A DNA stretch of 64,000 nucleotides from positions 55,721-119,720 of the forward strand of contig SXIH01000037.1 in NCBI GenBank assembly GCA_005772895.1. Direction: 5' to 3'. Shown here in pieces: positions 1 through 9,062 of this stretch. The position numbers and the translations under genes were made by a program. The stretch is from Bacteroidota bacterium. Lineage in GTDB: Bacteria > Bacteroidota > Bacteroidia > 2-12-FULL-35-15. The notes beneath the pieces were generated by a model. The model worked only from the letters and a program-made list of their open reading frames with translations, ran no database searches and was not told the origin of the DNA. Within the stretch, counting starts at the first letter, position 1, and every line of letters begins with the position of its first letter.

Positions 1-1071
1 GATTACCATGTTTAATGCAGCAGAGCGACCTCTTCTGTATTTTTTATGGTAGTTGTCCAGTAAGTTTTGATCGTTAGTGTAGGAGTGAACCGTTTCAATA
101 TGTCCGCGTGCAATTCCCAATTTGCTATGAACTACTTGTAAAACCGGCATAATTGCGTTTGTTGTACAAGATGCTGCTGAAAAAATAGTGTCAGCTTTTA
201 TGTCAACAGTATGATGATTTACTCCATGAACAACATTTGGAATATCCTTCGCAGGAGCAGTTAATAAAACTTGCTTAATTCCTTTTGCTTGCAAGTGACG
301 ACTCAATTCAGCTTTGTCTCTGAAAACTCCTGTGTTATCAATTAGTAACGCATTGTTGATTCCATATTTTGTGTAATCCACATCTTCTGGATTTTTTGCA
401 TCAATCATATAAACAGTATGACCGTTAATGATCAAAGCTTTTTTCTCTAAGTCTTCGATGATTGTTCCAGGAAAAACGCCATGAACAGAATCTGTGCGTA
501 ATAAATCGGCACGCTTTATAATTTCTGCATCGCTACTTCCACGAGTTACAATTGCTTTTAAACGTAATTGTTCACCTTTTCCAGCTTGAGCAATAAGTTC
601 TCTCGCGGCTAAACGGCCAATTCGTCCAAAACCAAACAATACTACATCTTTCGGAGTGATATTGTGTTTTTTACCTACAAACTCAACAAGTTTATTTTTT
701 AAGAAATCTTCTACACTTTTAAATTTCGAACCTTCTTGTTGCCATTCAAAAGCAAGTTTTCCAATATCTACACGTGACGGACAAACATCCATTTGTGAAA
801 TTTGAGCTGCAATTGCTAGTGTATCTTCAACAGTAATAACTTTTTTAACGATATTTTTTGCGTAGTGGTGCAAGTTCATAATTTCACTCGCGCTTCTGTC
901 TACTAATTGATTTCTGAAAAGGATAAGTTCAATTGATTTCTCAAACCAAAGTTTCCCTATAATCCCGATAAGATCAATTGCAGCTTTTTCGTGATTAATC
1001 CAATCATTTAATTCAGTTTCATAAGTTCCTTTTGCTTTTCCTTCAGTTGGCTCCATTGTTTCAAGTGTCAT
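1..1071 (-). CDS. gap: Glyceraldehyde-3-phosphate dehydrogenase, long form (3' end outside window)
   Basis: The reading frame is open from an ATG at 1071 to the window edge (357 codons), so the C-terminus is missing. It oxidises and phosphorylates glyceraldehyde 3-phosphate with NAD(P) in glycolysis or gluconeogenesis. The nucleotide-binding glycine motif FGFGRIGRLA lies near residues 143-152. The catalytic cysteine is in SCTTN (Cys302), followed by the ETVHSYTND segment with the catalytic histidine. About 125 residues precede the Rossmann fold, which the usual 330-residue GapA lacks. This helical extension marks the long GapDH subtype known from Bacteroidota and some Proteobacteria. What the extension does cannot be read from the sequence. 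The family call is firm; catabolic versus anabolic role is open. Confidence 0.95.
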   Translation of the reverse strand, partial: MTLETMEPTEGKAKGTYETELNDWINHEKAAIDLIGIIGKLWFEKSIELILFRNQLVDRSASEIMNLHHYAKNIVKKVITVEDTLAIAAQISQMDVCPSRVDIGKLAFEWQQEGSKFKSVEDFLKNKLVEFVGKKHNITPKDVVLFGFGRIGRLAARELIAQAGKGEQLRLKAIVTRGSSDAEIIKRADLLRTDSVHGVFPGTIIEDLEKKALIINGHTVYMIDAKNPEDVDYTKYGINNALLIDNTGVFRDKAELSRHLQAKGIKQVLLTAPAKDIPNVVHGVNHHTVDIKADTIFSAASCTTNAIMPVLQVVHSKLGIARGHIETVHSYTNDQNLLDNYHKKYRRGRSAALNMVI

Positions 1072-1130
1072 AATTTTAAACGGATTGTGTTTTAGGTGTT
1101 ATTAAAAGATTAATTTTTTGCGTGTTAAAA

Positions 1131-1197
1131 ATAAAAAAATAACCGCACAAACATCAGTTTTACTTATTCTTAGTTTTCAACTGATTTTTGTGCGGTT
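1131..1197 (-). terminator. Rho-independent terminator downstream of rpoD
   Basis: The arms 1141-1159 and 1179-1197 form a 19-bp stem with one mismatch and a 19-nt loop. On the minus strand the stem is followed by a U-rich run (complement of 1131-1140). It lies just past the rpoD stop and insulates rpoD from gap. Confidence 0.8.
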
Positions 1198-1219
1198 TCA
1201 TTGCCTTTGGCGGTATTGC

Positions 1220-2083
1220 TTAGCCCAAATACGTTTTAAGTAATTTACTTCTTGAGTTATGACGTAATCTTCTGATAGCTTTTTCTTTAATCTGACGAAC
1301 ACGCTCACGGGTTAAATCGAATTTTGCTCCGATTTCTTCCAAAGTTAATCCATGGTTGATACCGATTCCGAAAAACAATTTTACAACATCACGTTCTCTC
1401 TCTGTTAATGTAGATAAAGAACGTTCGATTTCTCTTTGTAATGATTCGTTCATTAATAAGTTATCAGCACGCGGAGAATCATGATTCACCAAAACATCTA
1501 ATAAACTGTTTTCTTCTCCGTTTACAAAAGGAGCATCCATAGATACGTGTCGTCCGGATACTCTCATTGTATCGGCAACCTTATCTTGAGGAAGTTCTAA
1601 AATATCAGATAATTCCTCTGCACTTGGCTCACGCTCGAACTGTTGCTCTAAACGGGAATATGCTTTGTTGATTTTATTCAAAGAACCAACTTGGTTCAAA
1701 GGTAAACGAACGATACGTGATTGTTCTGCTAAAGCCTGAAGAATAGATTGACGAATCCACCATACAGCGTATGAAATGAATTTAAAACCACGTGTTTCAT
1801 CAAAACGTTTTGCTGCTTTAATCAAACCTAAATTCCCTTCGTTAATTAAATCGGGTAGACTTAATCCCTGATTTTGATATTGCTTTGCAACAGAAACAAC
1901 GAAACGTAAATTCGACTTCGTTAATTTCTCCAAAGCAACTTGATCTCCTGCTCTGATTTTCACTGCTAAAATTACTTCTTCTTCTGCGGTAATCAACTCC
2001 TCGCGACCAATTTCCTGAAGATATTTATCCAAGGAAGCACTCTCACGATTGGTAATTGATTTGGTTATTTTGAGTTGTCTCAT
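1220..2083 (-). CDS. rpoD: Primary RNA polymerase sigma factor (sigma-70, RpoD/SigA)
   Basis: This 287-residue housekeeping sigma factor directs core RNA polymerase to most promoters. Region 1.2 begins near residue 18 ([10 protein letters not shown]). Region 2 spans about 58-130, with the core-binding [18 protein letters not shown] and the -10 recognition stretch [13 protein letters not shown]. Region 4 ends in the helix-turn-helix [20 protein letters not shown] (about 246-265). There is no region 1.1 or large non-conserved insert, so it is less than half the length of E. coli RpoD. That short form is typical of Bacteroidota primary sigma factors. The unusual promoter motif TAnnTTTG seen elsewhere in this window is the one known to be read by this sigma type. 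Confidence 0.97.
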   Translation of the reverse strand: MRQLKITKSITNRESASLDKYLQEIGREELITAEEEVILAVKIRAGDQVALEKLTKSNLRFVVSVAKQYQNQGLSLPDLINEGNLGLIKAAKRFDETRGFKFISYAVWWIRQSILQALAEQSRIVRLPLNQVGSLNKINKAYSRLEQQFEREPSAEELSDILELPQDKVADTMRVSGRHVSMDAPFVNGEENSLLDVLVNHDSPRADNLLMNESLQREIERSLSTLTERERDVVKLFFGIGINHGLTLEEIGAKFDLTRERVRQIKEKAIRRLRHNSRSKLLKTYLG

Positions 2084-2121
2084 AGACTTATTTTGAATTT
2101 TAAGGATGGTTAATTCGGGTA

Positions 2122-2154
2122 CAAAGGTAGTCTATAACTCTTTGTTTTTACAAA
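2122..2154 (-). promoter_or_regulatory. Bacteroidota-type promoter of rpoD
   Basis: On the minus strand TACCTTTG (2129-2122) matches the -7 consensus TAnnTTTG. A TTTG (2154-2151) lies 21 bp upstream as the -33 element. Transcription would start near 2115, about 30 nt before the ATG. Confidence 0.6.
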
Positions 2155-2225
2155 TATTTCATCTTAAAATAACATTTGGAAATAGCTGGTTGTTAGCAAC
2201 TTACAAATAATTAGACTTATCACTA

Positions 2226-2249
2226 AAAAGCCTCTATAAAGAGGCTTTT
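2226..2249 (-). terminator. Hairpin terminator between degP and rpoD
   Basis: Perfect 10-bp stem (AAAAGCCTCT / AGAGGCTTTT) with a 4-nt loop. It ends in UUUU on either strand. The gene order favours termination of the leftward degP transcript before the rpoD promoter. Confidence 0.65.
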
Positions 2250-2456
2250 ATTGTCGATAAAATAGAATTTTGCTGTGAATAAAAACATTTGACATTTTTT
2301 TAAAAAAGAACTGTACTCTCAGAATTTGGGAGATGCCGAATAAAATATGTGATTGTGTATTTCGCAAAAACAATGCTTTCGTTCACATATTTTTTCGGCA
2401 TAAATCCACTGTAAATTTTGATAAAGCCCTTCAGGCTGAGTCAAAATACATTGGAT

Positions 2457-3923
2457 TTACATTCCAAACCCATAATATGCCCTCATGCCATTAGGATAAA
2501 TTCCTTCGATCAATACTCCGCCTTTTTTATTTTCCAGAGTATTTTTTATATCATCAATCGTAGCAATTTTCTTTTTATCCACACTTGTAATGATAAATCC
2601 TTCTTTGATTCCTGCACTCAATAATTTGCCTGCACCGAGTTTTGCAATTTTTAATCCATAGTCGATGTTTAACTTTTTCATGTCCTCTTTGCTTATGTCT
2701 TCAAATGAAGCGCCTAAAGCAGATATAACTTCTACTTTTGGTTTTAGAACAACATCTGTATTTCCATCTTTATTTTTCAAAACAACAGCCATAACCTTTT
2801 CCTGATTATTTCTGTTCAAAGTGATATTTATTTTGTTTCCCGGGCGGTATCTGCTGATTTGTTCAAGTAACTCCGGCTGATTATTAACAGCAGCATCACC
2901 AATTTTTGTTACAACATCACCCTCTTTAATTCCTGCTTCTGCACCGGCACCGCCTTCAACAACTCCTTTGATATAAACTCCCTTGATTTCAGTAATGCTT
3001 TTTTCTTTTGCAAGTTTTCCATCTAAATCCTGAATTATTAAACCGATAAAAGCACGCTGAACTTCACCAAACTCTAATAAATCAGCCACAACTTTTCTTG
3101 CCAAGTTAACCGGGATAGCAAAGGAATATCCTGTGTATGAACCGGTGGTTGAAGCAATAGCTGAATTAATTCCAACCAATTCGCCTTTTGCATTTACCAA
3201 AGCTCCTCCGCTGTTTCCAGGATTAACTGCTGCATCTGTCTGCAAATAAGCTTCTACCGGAAATTGCCCTCTCGCTTGATCGTTTGCTAAAATATTTATG
3301 TTTCTTCCTTTAGCGCTTATAATACCAGCAGTTACTGTTGAATTTAAATTAAACGGATTTCCTACTGCCAAAACCCATTCCCCCACTTTAACATCATCAG
3401 AGTTTCCATAATTAATAAATTTTAATCCTTCTTCTTTGATTTTAAGTAATGCTAAGTCTGTTGAAGGGTCTCTGCCTATAATTTCAGCCGGATAACTTCT
3501 TTTGTCATCCAACGTAATTTCTACTTTATCGGCTCCATCTACAACGTGGTTGTTGGTTACAATATAACCATCCTGAGAAATAATGACTCCAGAACCTGTT
3601 GACATAGGTGCTTGTTGTGGTTGTCGCTGACCGTGTAATCCGAAAAAATCACGGAAGGGATCATATAAATAGGGGTTTTGAGTTTCTAAAGGATAAGTTG
3701 TTTTTACGTTTACAACCGAATGAACCGAAGAGGCTGCTGCTGTTGTAAAGTCTACCGCCAGTTCCGGAGCACTGGCACCCGGTAGTTTTACGTATTTTAC
3801 AGGTGCCTGATATTCAATTTGTGAAATTTGATTATCAGTCTGTTTGTTTAAAAGGTGATTAAGACCAAGAGCGGTAAATCCACCAATTCCTGCGATTGCA
3901 AATACTCCTAAAATCTTTTTCAT
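2457..3923 (-). CDS. degP: Periplasmic serine protease of the HtrA/DegP family
   Basis: This 488-residue envelope protease/chaperone degrades or refolds misfolded periplasmic proteins. The N-terminus carries one hydrophobic segment (residues 3-22) that may be a signal peptide or an uncleaved anchor. The trypsin-like domain shows the full catalytic triad: His126 in TNNHVVDG, Asp156 in STDLALLK and Ser238 in NPGNSGGAL. Two PDZ domains follow (about 295-385 and 395-488). The second is less conserved. Length and layout match Do-type proteases with two PDZ domains. The gene is monocistronic and leftward; no clear promoter was found in the 170 bp upstream. Confidence 0.95.
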   Translation of the reverse strand: MKKILGVFAIAGIGGFTALGLNHLLNKQTDNQISQIEYQAPVKYVKLPGASAPELAVDFTTAAASSVHSVVNVKTTYPLETQNPYLYDPFRDFFGLHGQRQPQQAPMSTGSGVIISQDGYIVTNNHVVDGADKVEITLDDKRSYPAEIIGRDPSTDLALLKIKEEGLKFINYGNSDDVKVGEWVLAVGNPFNLNSTVTAGIISAKGRNINILANDQARGQFPVEAYLQTDAAVNPGNSGGALVNAKGELVGINSAIASTTGSYTGYSFAIPVNLARKVVADLLEFGEVQRAFIGLIIQDLDGKLAKEKSITEIKGVYIKGVVEGGAGAEAGIKEGDVVTKIGDAAVNNQPELLEQISRYRPGNKINITLNRNNQEKVMAVVLKNKDGNTDVVLKPKVEVISALGASFEDISKEDMKKLNIDYGLKIAKLGAGKLLSAGIKEGFIITSVDKKKIATIDDIKNTLENKKGGVLIEGIYPNGMRAYYGFGM

Positions 3924-4096
3924 AATAATTTCTTTTTAAAGTTTTTAATATAACGAAATTTAACTCAAAATGTAACACAAATTTTATTCCTATATTATTT
4001 TTGTCATTTATTTTTAACATACTTTAACAGCGGTTTGCAAAGGTTGTTTAACTTTACACAAATATTAAAAACAAGCAATTTTTCTATTATTATTTG

Positions 4097-4801
4097 ATGA
4101 GTAGTTTTAAAGAAAAATCATACGGTTTTATAATCGGAATTTTAGTCGGACTAATTGTGGCCGGTGGTTTTTTTATTTTTAAACTGGACGATTATTTTAA
4201 AGAATTAAGTTTTTACAAATCAGTATCCAATACTTTTTCAACAGATGAAAAAGTTGCTGATTCGAATACCAAAGAAGAGCATGTTCCTAAGTCGGATGAA
4301 ACTAAGAAAAAGAAAAAGGCGGTAGTAATAACTGTTGATGAAAACGGAGAGGATAAAAAAGTAGAACAATCGGATACAACTAAAATTGTTAAAGATTCAT
4401 TGACTCTAGTGAATCCTGATTCAGACGATGTTGTGGTGCGTAAGGATGAATTGCTTTCTACAAAAACATTGGAAGTAATAAACATGGATCCTGTTGCAAA
4501 AATGACAGGAAAAGATTCATTATTACAAAAAGTAAGTGGAATAAAAGACGACAGAAGTTCATCAAAACAATTTATAAATATTGAATTCTGGTCCTCACCA
4601 TTGAATTACAAAGGATACAAAATGAGTAAATACAAATTGATCTTGTACGGTGTTTCGTCACCGGATGGATTAAGAATATTTAAATTGGATGACGTAGTGT
4701 ATTTGAAGAGTGCTTCTTTCGTTTATAGATTAGATGCATCAGGAGACTTTAAACCTTACGAACGAATTAGTGATGAATCAATCATTAACAGATTAAAGTA
4801 A
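4097..4801 (+). CDS. Hypothetical single-pass membrane protein upstream of dapF
   Basis: Not recognised as a known family. A TTG at 4094 directly precedes the ATG at 4097, which is preferred, giving 234 residues. One transmembrane helix lies near residues 9-30 (FIIGILVGLIVAGGFFIFKL). A low-complexity, highly charged linker (about 45-105, with a KKKKK stretch) leads to a folded-looking C-terminal domain (about 150-234) rich in aromatic residues. The predicted arrangement is a membrane-anchored protein with a soluble C-terminal domain. The stop codon is followed directly by dapF (1-nt gap), so the two are probably co-transcribed. A divergent intergenic region separates it from degP. Confidence 0.75.
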   Translation: MSSFKEKSYGFIIGILVGLIVAGGFFIFKLDDYFKELSFYKSVSNTFSTDEKVADSNTKEEHVPKSDETKKKKKAVVITVDENGEDKKVEQSDTTKIVKDSLTLVNPDSDDVVVRKDELLSTKTLEVINMDPVAKMTGKDSLLQKVSGIKDDRSSSKQFINIEFWSSPLNYKGYKMSKYKLILYGVSSPDGLRIFKLDDVVYLKSASFVYRLDASGDFKPYERISDESIINRLK

Positions 4802-4802
4802 T

Positions 4803-5585
4803 ATGAATATTGTTTTTACTAAATATCAGGGAACCGGAAACGACTTTATCATTATTGATAATCGTGATATGAAATTCAATCGGGATAATAATGCTTTGGT
4901 TGCAAAACTTTGTGATAGAAGGTTTGGAATTGGTGGTGACGGTTTAATGCTTTTACAATCTAAAATAGGATACGATTTTGAAATGGTTTATTACAATTCT
5001 GATGGAAACGAAAGCAGTATGTGTGGAAATGGCGGACGATGCATTGTTGAATTTGCAAGAACATTAGGGTTGGTAAAATCAAAAGCCCATTTTTTAGCAT
5101 CTGATGGCGAACACGAAGCTCAAGTGAATACCGGTTATATTAGCTTAAAGATGAATAACGTTAGCAAAGTGGAAATGAACGGAGCATTTGCTTATTTGAA
5201 CACAGGCTCTCCTCATTATGTTGCTTTTGTGAACGATGTAAAAAATTACAAGGTTTTTGAAGAAGGAAAAAAAATCAGAAACAGCGAACGTTTTATGGCG
5301 AGAGGAACCAACGTTAATTTTGTGGAAAAAGAATTAAAAGAATTATTTGTAAGAACTTACGAGCGTGGGGTAGAGGATGAAACGTATTCATGCGGAACAG
5401 GTGTTACAGCAGCAGCTTTGGTTGCGTCATTAAAAAATGTTTCTACTGCTTTAGATTATTGTGATGTTAAAACTTTAGGTGGAAATTTAAAAGTAAAATT
5501 CAATAAACACGAGGACAATTCATTTACGGATATTTGGTTGGAAGGTCCGGCTACTTTTGTTTTTAAAGGAGAAATCAATATTTAA
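4803..5585 (+). CDS. dapF: Diaminopimelate epimerase
   Basis: Converts LL- to meso-diaminopimelate, the direct precursor of lysine and of the peptidoglycan cross-linking residue. The two catalytic cysteines are visible: Cys74 in SSMCGNGGRC and Cys197 in SCGTGVTAA. The N-terminal KYQGTGNDFIIID motif is also typical. At 260 residues the length is normal. The stop overlaps the next start by one base (TAATG), which suggests translational coupling with the small protein that follows. Confidence 0.97.
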   Translation: MNIVFTKYQGTGNDFIIIDNRDMKFNRDNNALVAKLCDRRFGIGGDGLMLLQSKIGYDFEMVYYNSDGNESSMCGNGGRCIVEFARTLGLVKSKAHFLASDGEHEAQVNTGYISLKMNNVSKVEMNGAFAYLNTGSPHYVAFVNDVKNYKVFEEGKKIRNSERFMARGTNVNFVEKELKELFVRTYERGVEDETYSCGTGVTAAALVASLKNVSTALDYCDVKTLGGNLKVKFNKHEDNSFTDIWLEGPATFVFKGEINI

Positions 5586-6136
5586 TGATTCAGGAAAAAG
5601 TAACATATAATATCAAAATTAATAATTCATTTGATGAAACTAATTTATCTAAAGGATTATACATTGCTGTAATTCATGCTACTCGGATTCCTCCTCACAT
5701 TGGAATGATAATAGACAAATCTTACCATTCACTTTCTATTAAAGGGCAGGACATAAATACACCAATTGCTGCATTGATAAAAAATTCAACTATCAGAAAA
5801 ATTCCTTCACTATTTATAAAAATAAAATCTCATCCAACTTTTAGTGATATTTATTTGAGAGAACATTTTATTACAAATGTTCAGCAATTTGAAAGAGTGG
5901 ATATTGGAGTTGCTACTTGTTTGAGCCCGATTAAACTGTTTTTCGAAGAAGTTTATGGTATTTCCATGAAGGAAGTAAACTATTTGTATGAGCTGTTACC
6001 TTTATTGGAAGCTAAAGGTTTAATCGAATCTGTTTCTGCTCTGAATTTAGATGAAAAAAATTATCAATTACCTTTTTATACGAATAAAGAAATTAATGCC
6101 GGTATTAACGAAGTAAGAAAAGAATTTAAAAACTGA
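5585..6136 (+). CDS. Hypothetical protein between dapF and a GNAT acetyltransferase
   Basis: This 183-residue soluble protein has no signal peptide or membrane helix and is not matched to a family I can name. A central segment (HIGMIIDKSYHSLSIKG, about residues 37-53) is the best-conserved-looking part. The C-terminal half is helical. Its ATG overlaps the dapF stop by one base and the next gene starts 6 bp after it, so it belongs to a tight operon. Co-transcription hints at a house-keeping or envelope role, but no function can be assigned. Confidence 0.7.
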   Translation: MIQEKVTYNIKINNSFDETNLSKGLYIAVIHATRIPPHIGMIIDKSYHSLSIKGQDINTPIAALIKNSTIRKIPSLFIKIKSHPTFSDIYLREHFITNVQQFERVDIGVATCLSPIKLFFEEVYGISMKEVNYLYELLPLLEAKGLIESVSALNLDEKNYQLPFYTNKEINAGINEVRKEFKN

Positions 6137-6141
6137 TTCAA

Positions 6142-6663
6142 ATGAAGTTAAAAGGTCAACATGTTTCTTTGCGAGCGATAGAACCATCCGATATTGAAGT
6201 GTTATATAAATGGGAGAATGATACTGAAACCTGGAGTGTCAGCAATACTCAAACTCCTTATTCTCGTTTTGTGTTAGAGCAATACATTGCCAGTGCTCAC
6301 CAGGATATTTATTCTGTAAGACAATTGCGTTTGATTATTTGCAATGAAGAAGGCAGAGCAATTGGAAGTATTGATTTATTCGATTTTGATCCAACGCATT
6401 TGCGTGCAGGAATAGGAATATTAATTGCTGAAAAATCCGACAGAAAAAAAGGCTATGCTTTTGATGCATTAACTGTATTGATGGATTACTGTTTCTCAGT
6501 TTTGAATTTACACCAGTTGTATTGTAATATTACCATCGATAACGAACCAAGTGTATTATTGTTTCAAAAGCATGGTTTCCAAATTACAGGAATGAAAAAG
6601 CAATGGGTGCGCGATGGCGATAAATATAAAGATGAATTATTGCTTCAGAAGATTCGCGGATAA
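6142..6663 (+). CDS. GNAT-family N-acetyltransferase (RimJ/RimL or SpeG-like)
   Basis: This 173-residue acyl-CoA-dependent acetyltransferase belongs to the RimL/SpeG branch, which acetylates protein N-termini or polyamines. The start LRAIEPSDIEVLYKWEND is the usual first strand and helix of that branch. Motif A, the acetyl-CoA pyrophosphate-binding loop, is the GIGILIAEKSDRKKGYAFDA region (about 93-112). Near the C-terminus, NEPSVLLFQKHGFQITG is the characteristic motif B. The substrate cannot be told from the sequence. It lies in the same plus-strand run as dapF with a 5-bp gap on each side. Confidence 0.85.
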   Translation: MKLKGQHVSLRAIEPSDIEVLYKWENDTETWSVSNTQTPYSRFVLEQYIASAHQDIYSVRQLRLIICNEEGRAIGSIDLFDFDPTHLRAGIGILIAEKSDRKKGYAFDALTVLMDYCFSVLNLHQLYCNITIDNEPSVLLFQKHGFQITGMKKQWVRDGDKYKDELLLQKIRG

Positions 6664-6668
6664 AAGCA

Positions 6669-8696
6669 ATGAAATTATCTCTCCGCAATACTCTTTCTCT
6701 GATACTATTTTCAGTTGTAATTCTTACAATTGTTTATTGTGGCGATACTTCTACGAAAGAAGTTGTTAAAGAAACTACTCCAGAAAACGTTTATTTAAAT
6801 CATCACGATTCTGCCAAATACATTGGTATGAGTCAATGCAAACTTTGTCATCAGGATATTTACAATTCCTATATAGAAACAGGAATGGGGAAAAGTTTTG
6901 AGCATGCAAGCAAACAAAAAAGTTCTGCAAAATTTTCGGAGCACACAGTTATCTATGACAAATTTTTGGATTTTTATTACCACCCGTTTTGGGATGGAGA
7001 TAGTTTGAAAATATTAGAGTTTCGTTTGAAAGGTAAAGATACCATTTACAAGCGCATTGAAAAGGTTGATTATATTATTGGTTCAGGACATCATACCAAT
7101 TCTCACATTTATAATACGAACGGATATTTGCATCAAATGCCGATGACGTATTATACTCAAAAACAAAAATGGGATTTTCCTCCAGGATTTGAAAATGGAT
7201 TTAATACCCGTTTTTCGCGTAAGATAGGATTGGAATGTATGAGCTGTCATAATTCACTGCCCGACTTCGAACAAGGCTCCGAAAATAAGTTTAATGCCTT
7301 ACCCGAAGGCGTGAGTTGTGAACGTTGTCACGGACCGGGAAGTATTCACGTTCAACAACGTTCTACCGGAGCTAAAATTGATACTTCTAAATACATTGAT
7401 TACTCAATTGTAAATCCAGGTAAACTATCCATTGATTTGCAGTTTGATGTTTGTCAACGCTGCCATTTACAAGGGAACACAGTTTTAAAAGAAGGCAAAT
7501 CATTCTTCGATTTTAAACCAGGAATGAAGCTTTCGGATTATATGACGACTTTTTTACCGCGATATAAAAATGCAGACGATGAATTTATTATGGCTTCACA
7601 TGCTGACAGATTAAAACAAAGTAAATGTTTTATCAATAGTTTTAAAGAAGAAACAGATAAAACATCTTTACGTCCATATAAGAATTCATTGACATGTGTA
7701 ACTTGTCACAACCCTCACGTAAGTGTGAAAGCTACAGGTAAAGAAATTTTCAACAATGCTTGCAAAAACTGTCATAGCACAACAACACAAAACGGTTTGT
7801 GTTCCGAAAAAGAAACCGTGAGAGCTAAAGTAAAAGATAATTGTGTAAGTTGCCACATGCCTAATTCCGGTTCTATTGATATTCCTCACGTGAGTGTTCA
7901 CGATCATTACATCCGTAAGCCAATGAAAAAAGAGGAAGTTCAGAAAGTGAAAGAGTTTATTGGTTTATATGCAATCAACGAAAAAAATCCAAGTAATTAT
8001 ACAAAAGCAAAAGCATACATACAACAGTATGATAAGTTTGAATACAAAATGGAATATTTAGATTCGGCTGAATTTTATTTGTCAGATAAAACAAAAGAAG
8101 ATGTTCTGAGAAATTTTGAATTGCTCGTTCATTTGAGTTTTATTAAAACGGATTATACAAAAATATTGAGTTATGTAAATCAAATCGGGAAGGATGAAGT
8201 ATTGAATTCTATTTTGAATAAAAAAGCGTGGGATAATTCGAATTCCTGGACGCTTTATAGAATAGGTGAGGCATACAATAGTGTTGGAGATATTTCTAAT
8301 TCATATTCATTTTTCAAAAAAGCAGATGAATTAGCGCCTCATAATCCTGAATTTAAAAACAAGGTAGGTGCTGCATTGATTTCTAAAAAAGATATTCAAG
8401 GTGCTATTTTGGTATTTGAAGCAGCGTTATCAGAAAATCCTAAATATGTTCCGGCAATAAATAATCTAGGTTATGCGAATTTAATTTCAGGAAATGAAGC
8501 GAAGGCAGAGGCGCTTTATAACAGAGCATTAAAACTTGATCCTGATTATGAATCTTTATTAATGAATGTTGCCGGATTAAAAATTTATCAGAAGAAGTAC
8601 AAAGAAGCGGAAGAAGTATTAAAACAAGTTCTGAAAAAGAATCCAAAACAAGAACAAGCGAAAATAGTTTTAAGTCAGTTGAAAGGCTTGAAATAA
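6669..8696 (+). CDS. Seven-heme c-type cytochrome fused to TPR repeats
   Basis: This 675-residue exported electron-carrier or scaffold protein has seven CxxCH heme c sites at about residues 57, 190, 217, 262, 343, 365 and 392. Some lie in the cytochrome c554/NrfA-type arrangement with distal histidines nearby. An N-terminal hydrophobic segment ends in IVYC-GD (Cys24), a plausible but imperfect lipobox, so it may be a lipoprotein. The C-terminal third (about 500-675) contains at least four TPR-like helix pairs. Such heme-plus-TPR proteins occur in Bacteroidota and Planctomycetes, generally without a proven role. No reductase or oxidase catalytic subunit is adjacent, so the electron partner is unknown. 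Confidence 0.88.
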   Translation: MKLSLRNTLSLILFSVVILTIVYCGDTSTKEVVKETTPENVYLNHHDSAKYIGMSQCKLCHQDIYNSYIETGMGKSFEHASKQKSSAKFSEHTVIYDKFLDFYYHPFWDGDSLKILEFRLKGKDTIYKRIEKVDYIIGSGHHTNSHIYNTNGYLHQMPMTYYTQKQKWDFPPGFENGFNTRFSRKIGLECMSCHNSLPDFEQGSENKFNALPEGVSCERCHGPGSIHVQQRSTGAKIDTSKYIDYSIVNPGKLSIDLQFDVCQRCHLQGNTVLKEGKSFFDFKPGMKLSDYMTTFLPRYKNADDEFIMASHADRLKQSKCFINSFKEETDKTSLRPYKNSLTCVTCHNPHVSVKATGKEIFNNACKNCHSTTTQNGLCSEKETVRAKVKDNCVSCHMPNSGSIDIPHVSVHDHYIRKPMKKEEVQKVKEFIGLYAINEKNPSNYTKAKAYIQQYDKFEYKMEYLDSAEFYLSDKTKEDVLRNFELLVHLSFIKTDYTKILSYVNQIGKDEVLNSILNKKAWDNSNSWTLYRIGEAYNSVGDISNSYSFFKKADELAPHNPEFKNKVGAALISKKDIQGAILVFEAALSENPKYVPAINNLGYANLISGNEAKAEALYNRALKLDPDYESLLMNVAGLKIYQKKYKEAEEVLKQVLKKNPKQEQAKIVLSQLKGLK

Positions 8697-9062
8697 CTAC
8701 ACACTTATCCAATAAATCAACTTTAATACCAAAGCTTTATTTTTCTTTGTCATATGTATAGAGTAGTAGTTGTCGGTATAGACAATATACAAATCCGACA
8801 TAGGCTTAAATCTCCACTGCAATCTGCAATTAAGGTTGGCATTATTGATTTGAGTGTTGTATTGCGCAAAGGTTGTGAAGAAAATGTTTTTTGTAAAACT
8901 CAATTCAATTTTTGGTCCTATCAAAGTGATATAAGCATTTTTGTATGGTTCTGGCAAAATAATTTCATCTTGAGAAAAACTCACACCAAAAACTCCCCAA
9001 GGTTGCTTCCTGAAATTAAGGTCTCCTGAATAGGATAATTTATGTCCGTTATAAAACGTTCC
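8697..9062 (-). pseudogene. C-terminal remnant of DUF5916 protein, cut off by an in-frame TAA
   Basis: Codons continue in the same frame as the upstream 616-residue gene straight after its TAA (9063-9065), for 121 codons to a stop at 8697. The remnant resembles the final beta-strands of DUF5916 outer-membrane barrels: the YNGHKLSYSGDLNFR segment, an LNCRLQWRFKPMSDLYIVY strand and a last KALVLKLIYW strand ending in an aromatic residue. A GTG at 8984 could start a 95-residue peptide, but it would lack a signal peptide and most of the barrel. One base change at the stop would restore a 738-residue protein. Confidence 0.8.

Larger units (their letters stand above)
2084..2456. other. Intergenic region between rpoD and degP, with two hairpins
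   Basis: This 373-bp gap has no convincing gene. It holds the rpoD promoter near 2122-2154, a compact terminator hairpin at 2226-2249 and a longer imperfect hairpin with arms 2334-2352 and 2383-2400 (18 paired positions with one bulge, about 30-nt loop). The longer hairpin lies just downstream of degP and could belong to its 3' UTR. No known small RNA family was recognised. Confidence 0.6.

Noticed and set aside
2334..2400. 6S RNA or another known small RNA in the rpoD-degP gap.
   Set aside because: The hairpin is a single long stem without the central bubble and length expected for 6S; it is kept only as a hairpin.
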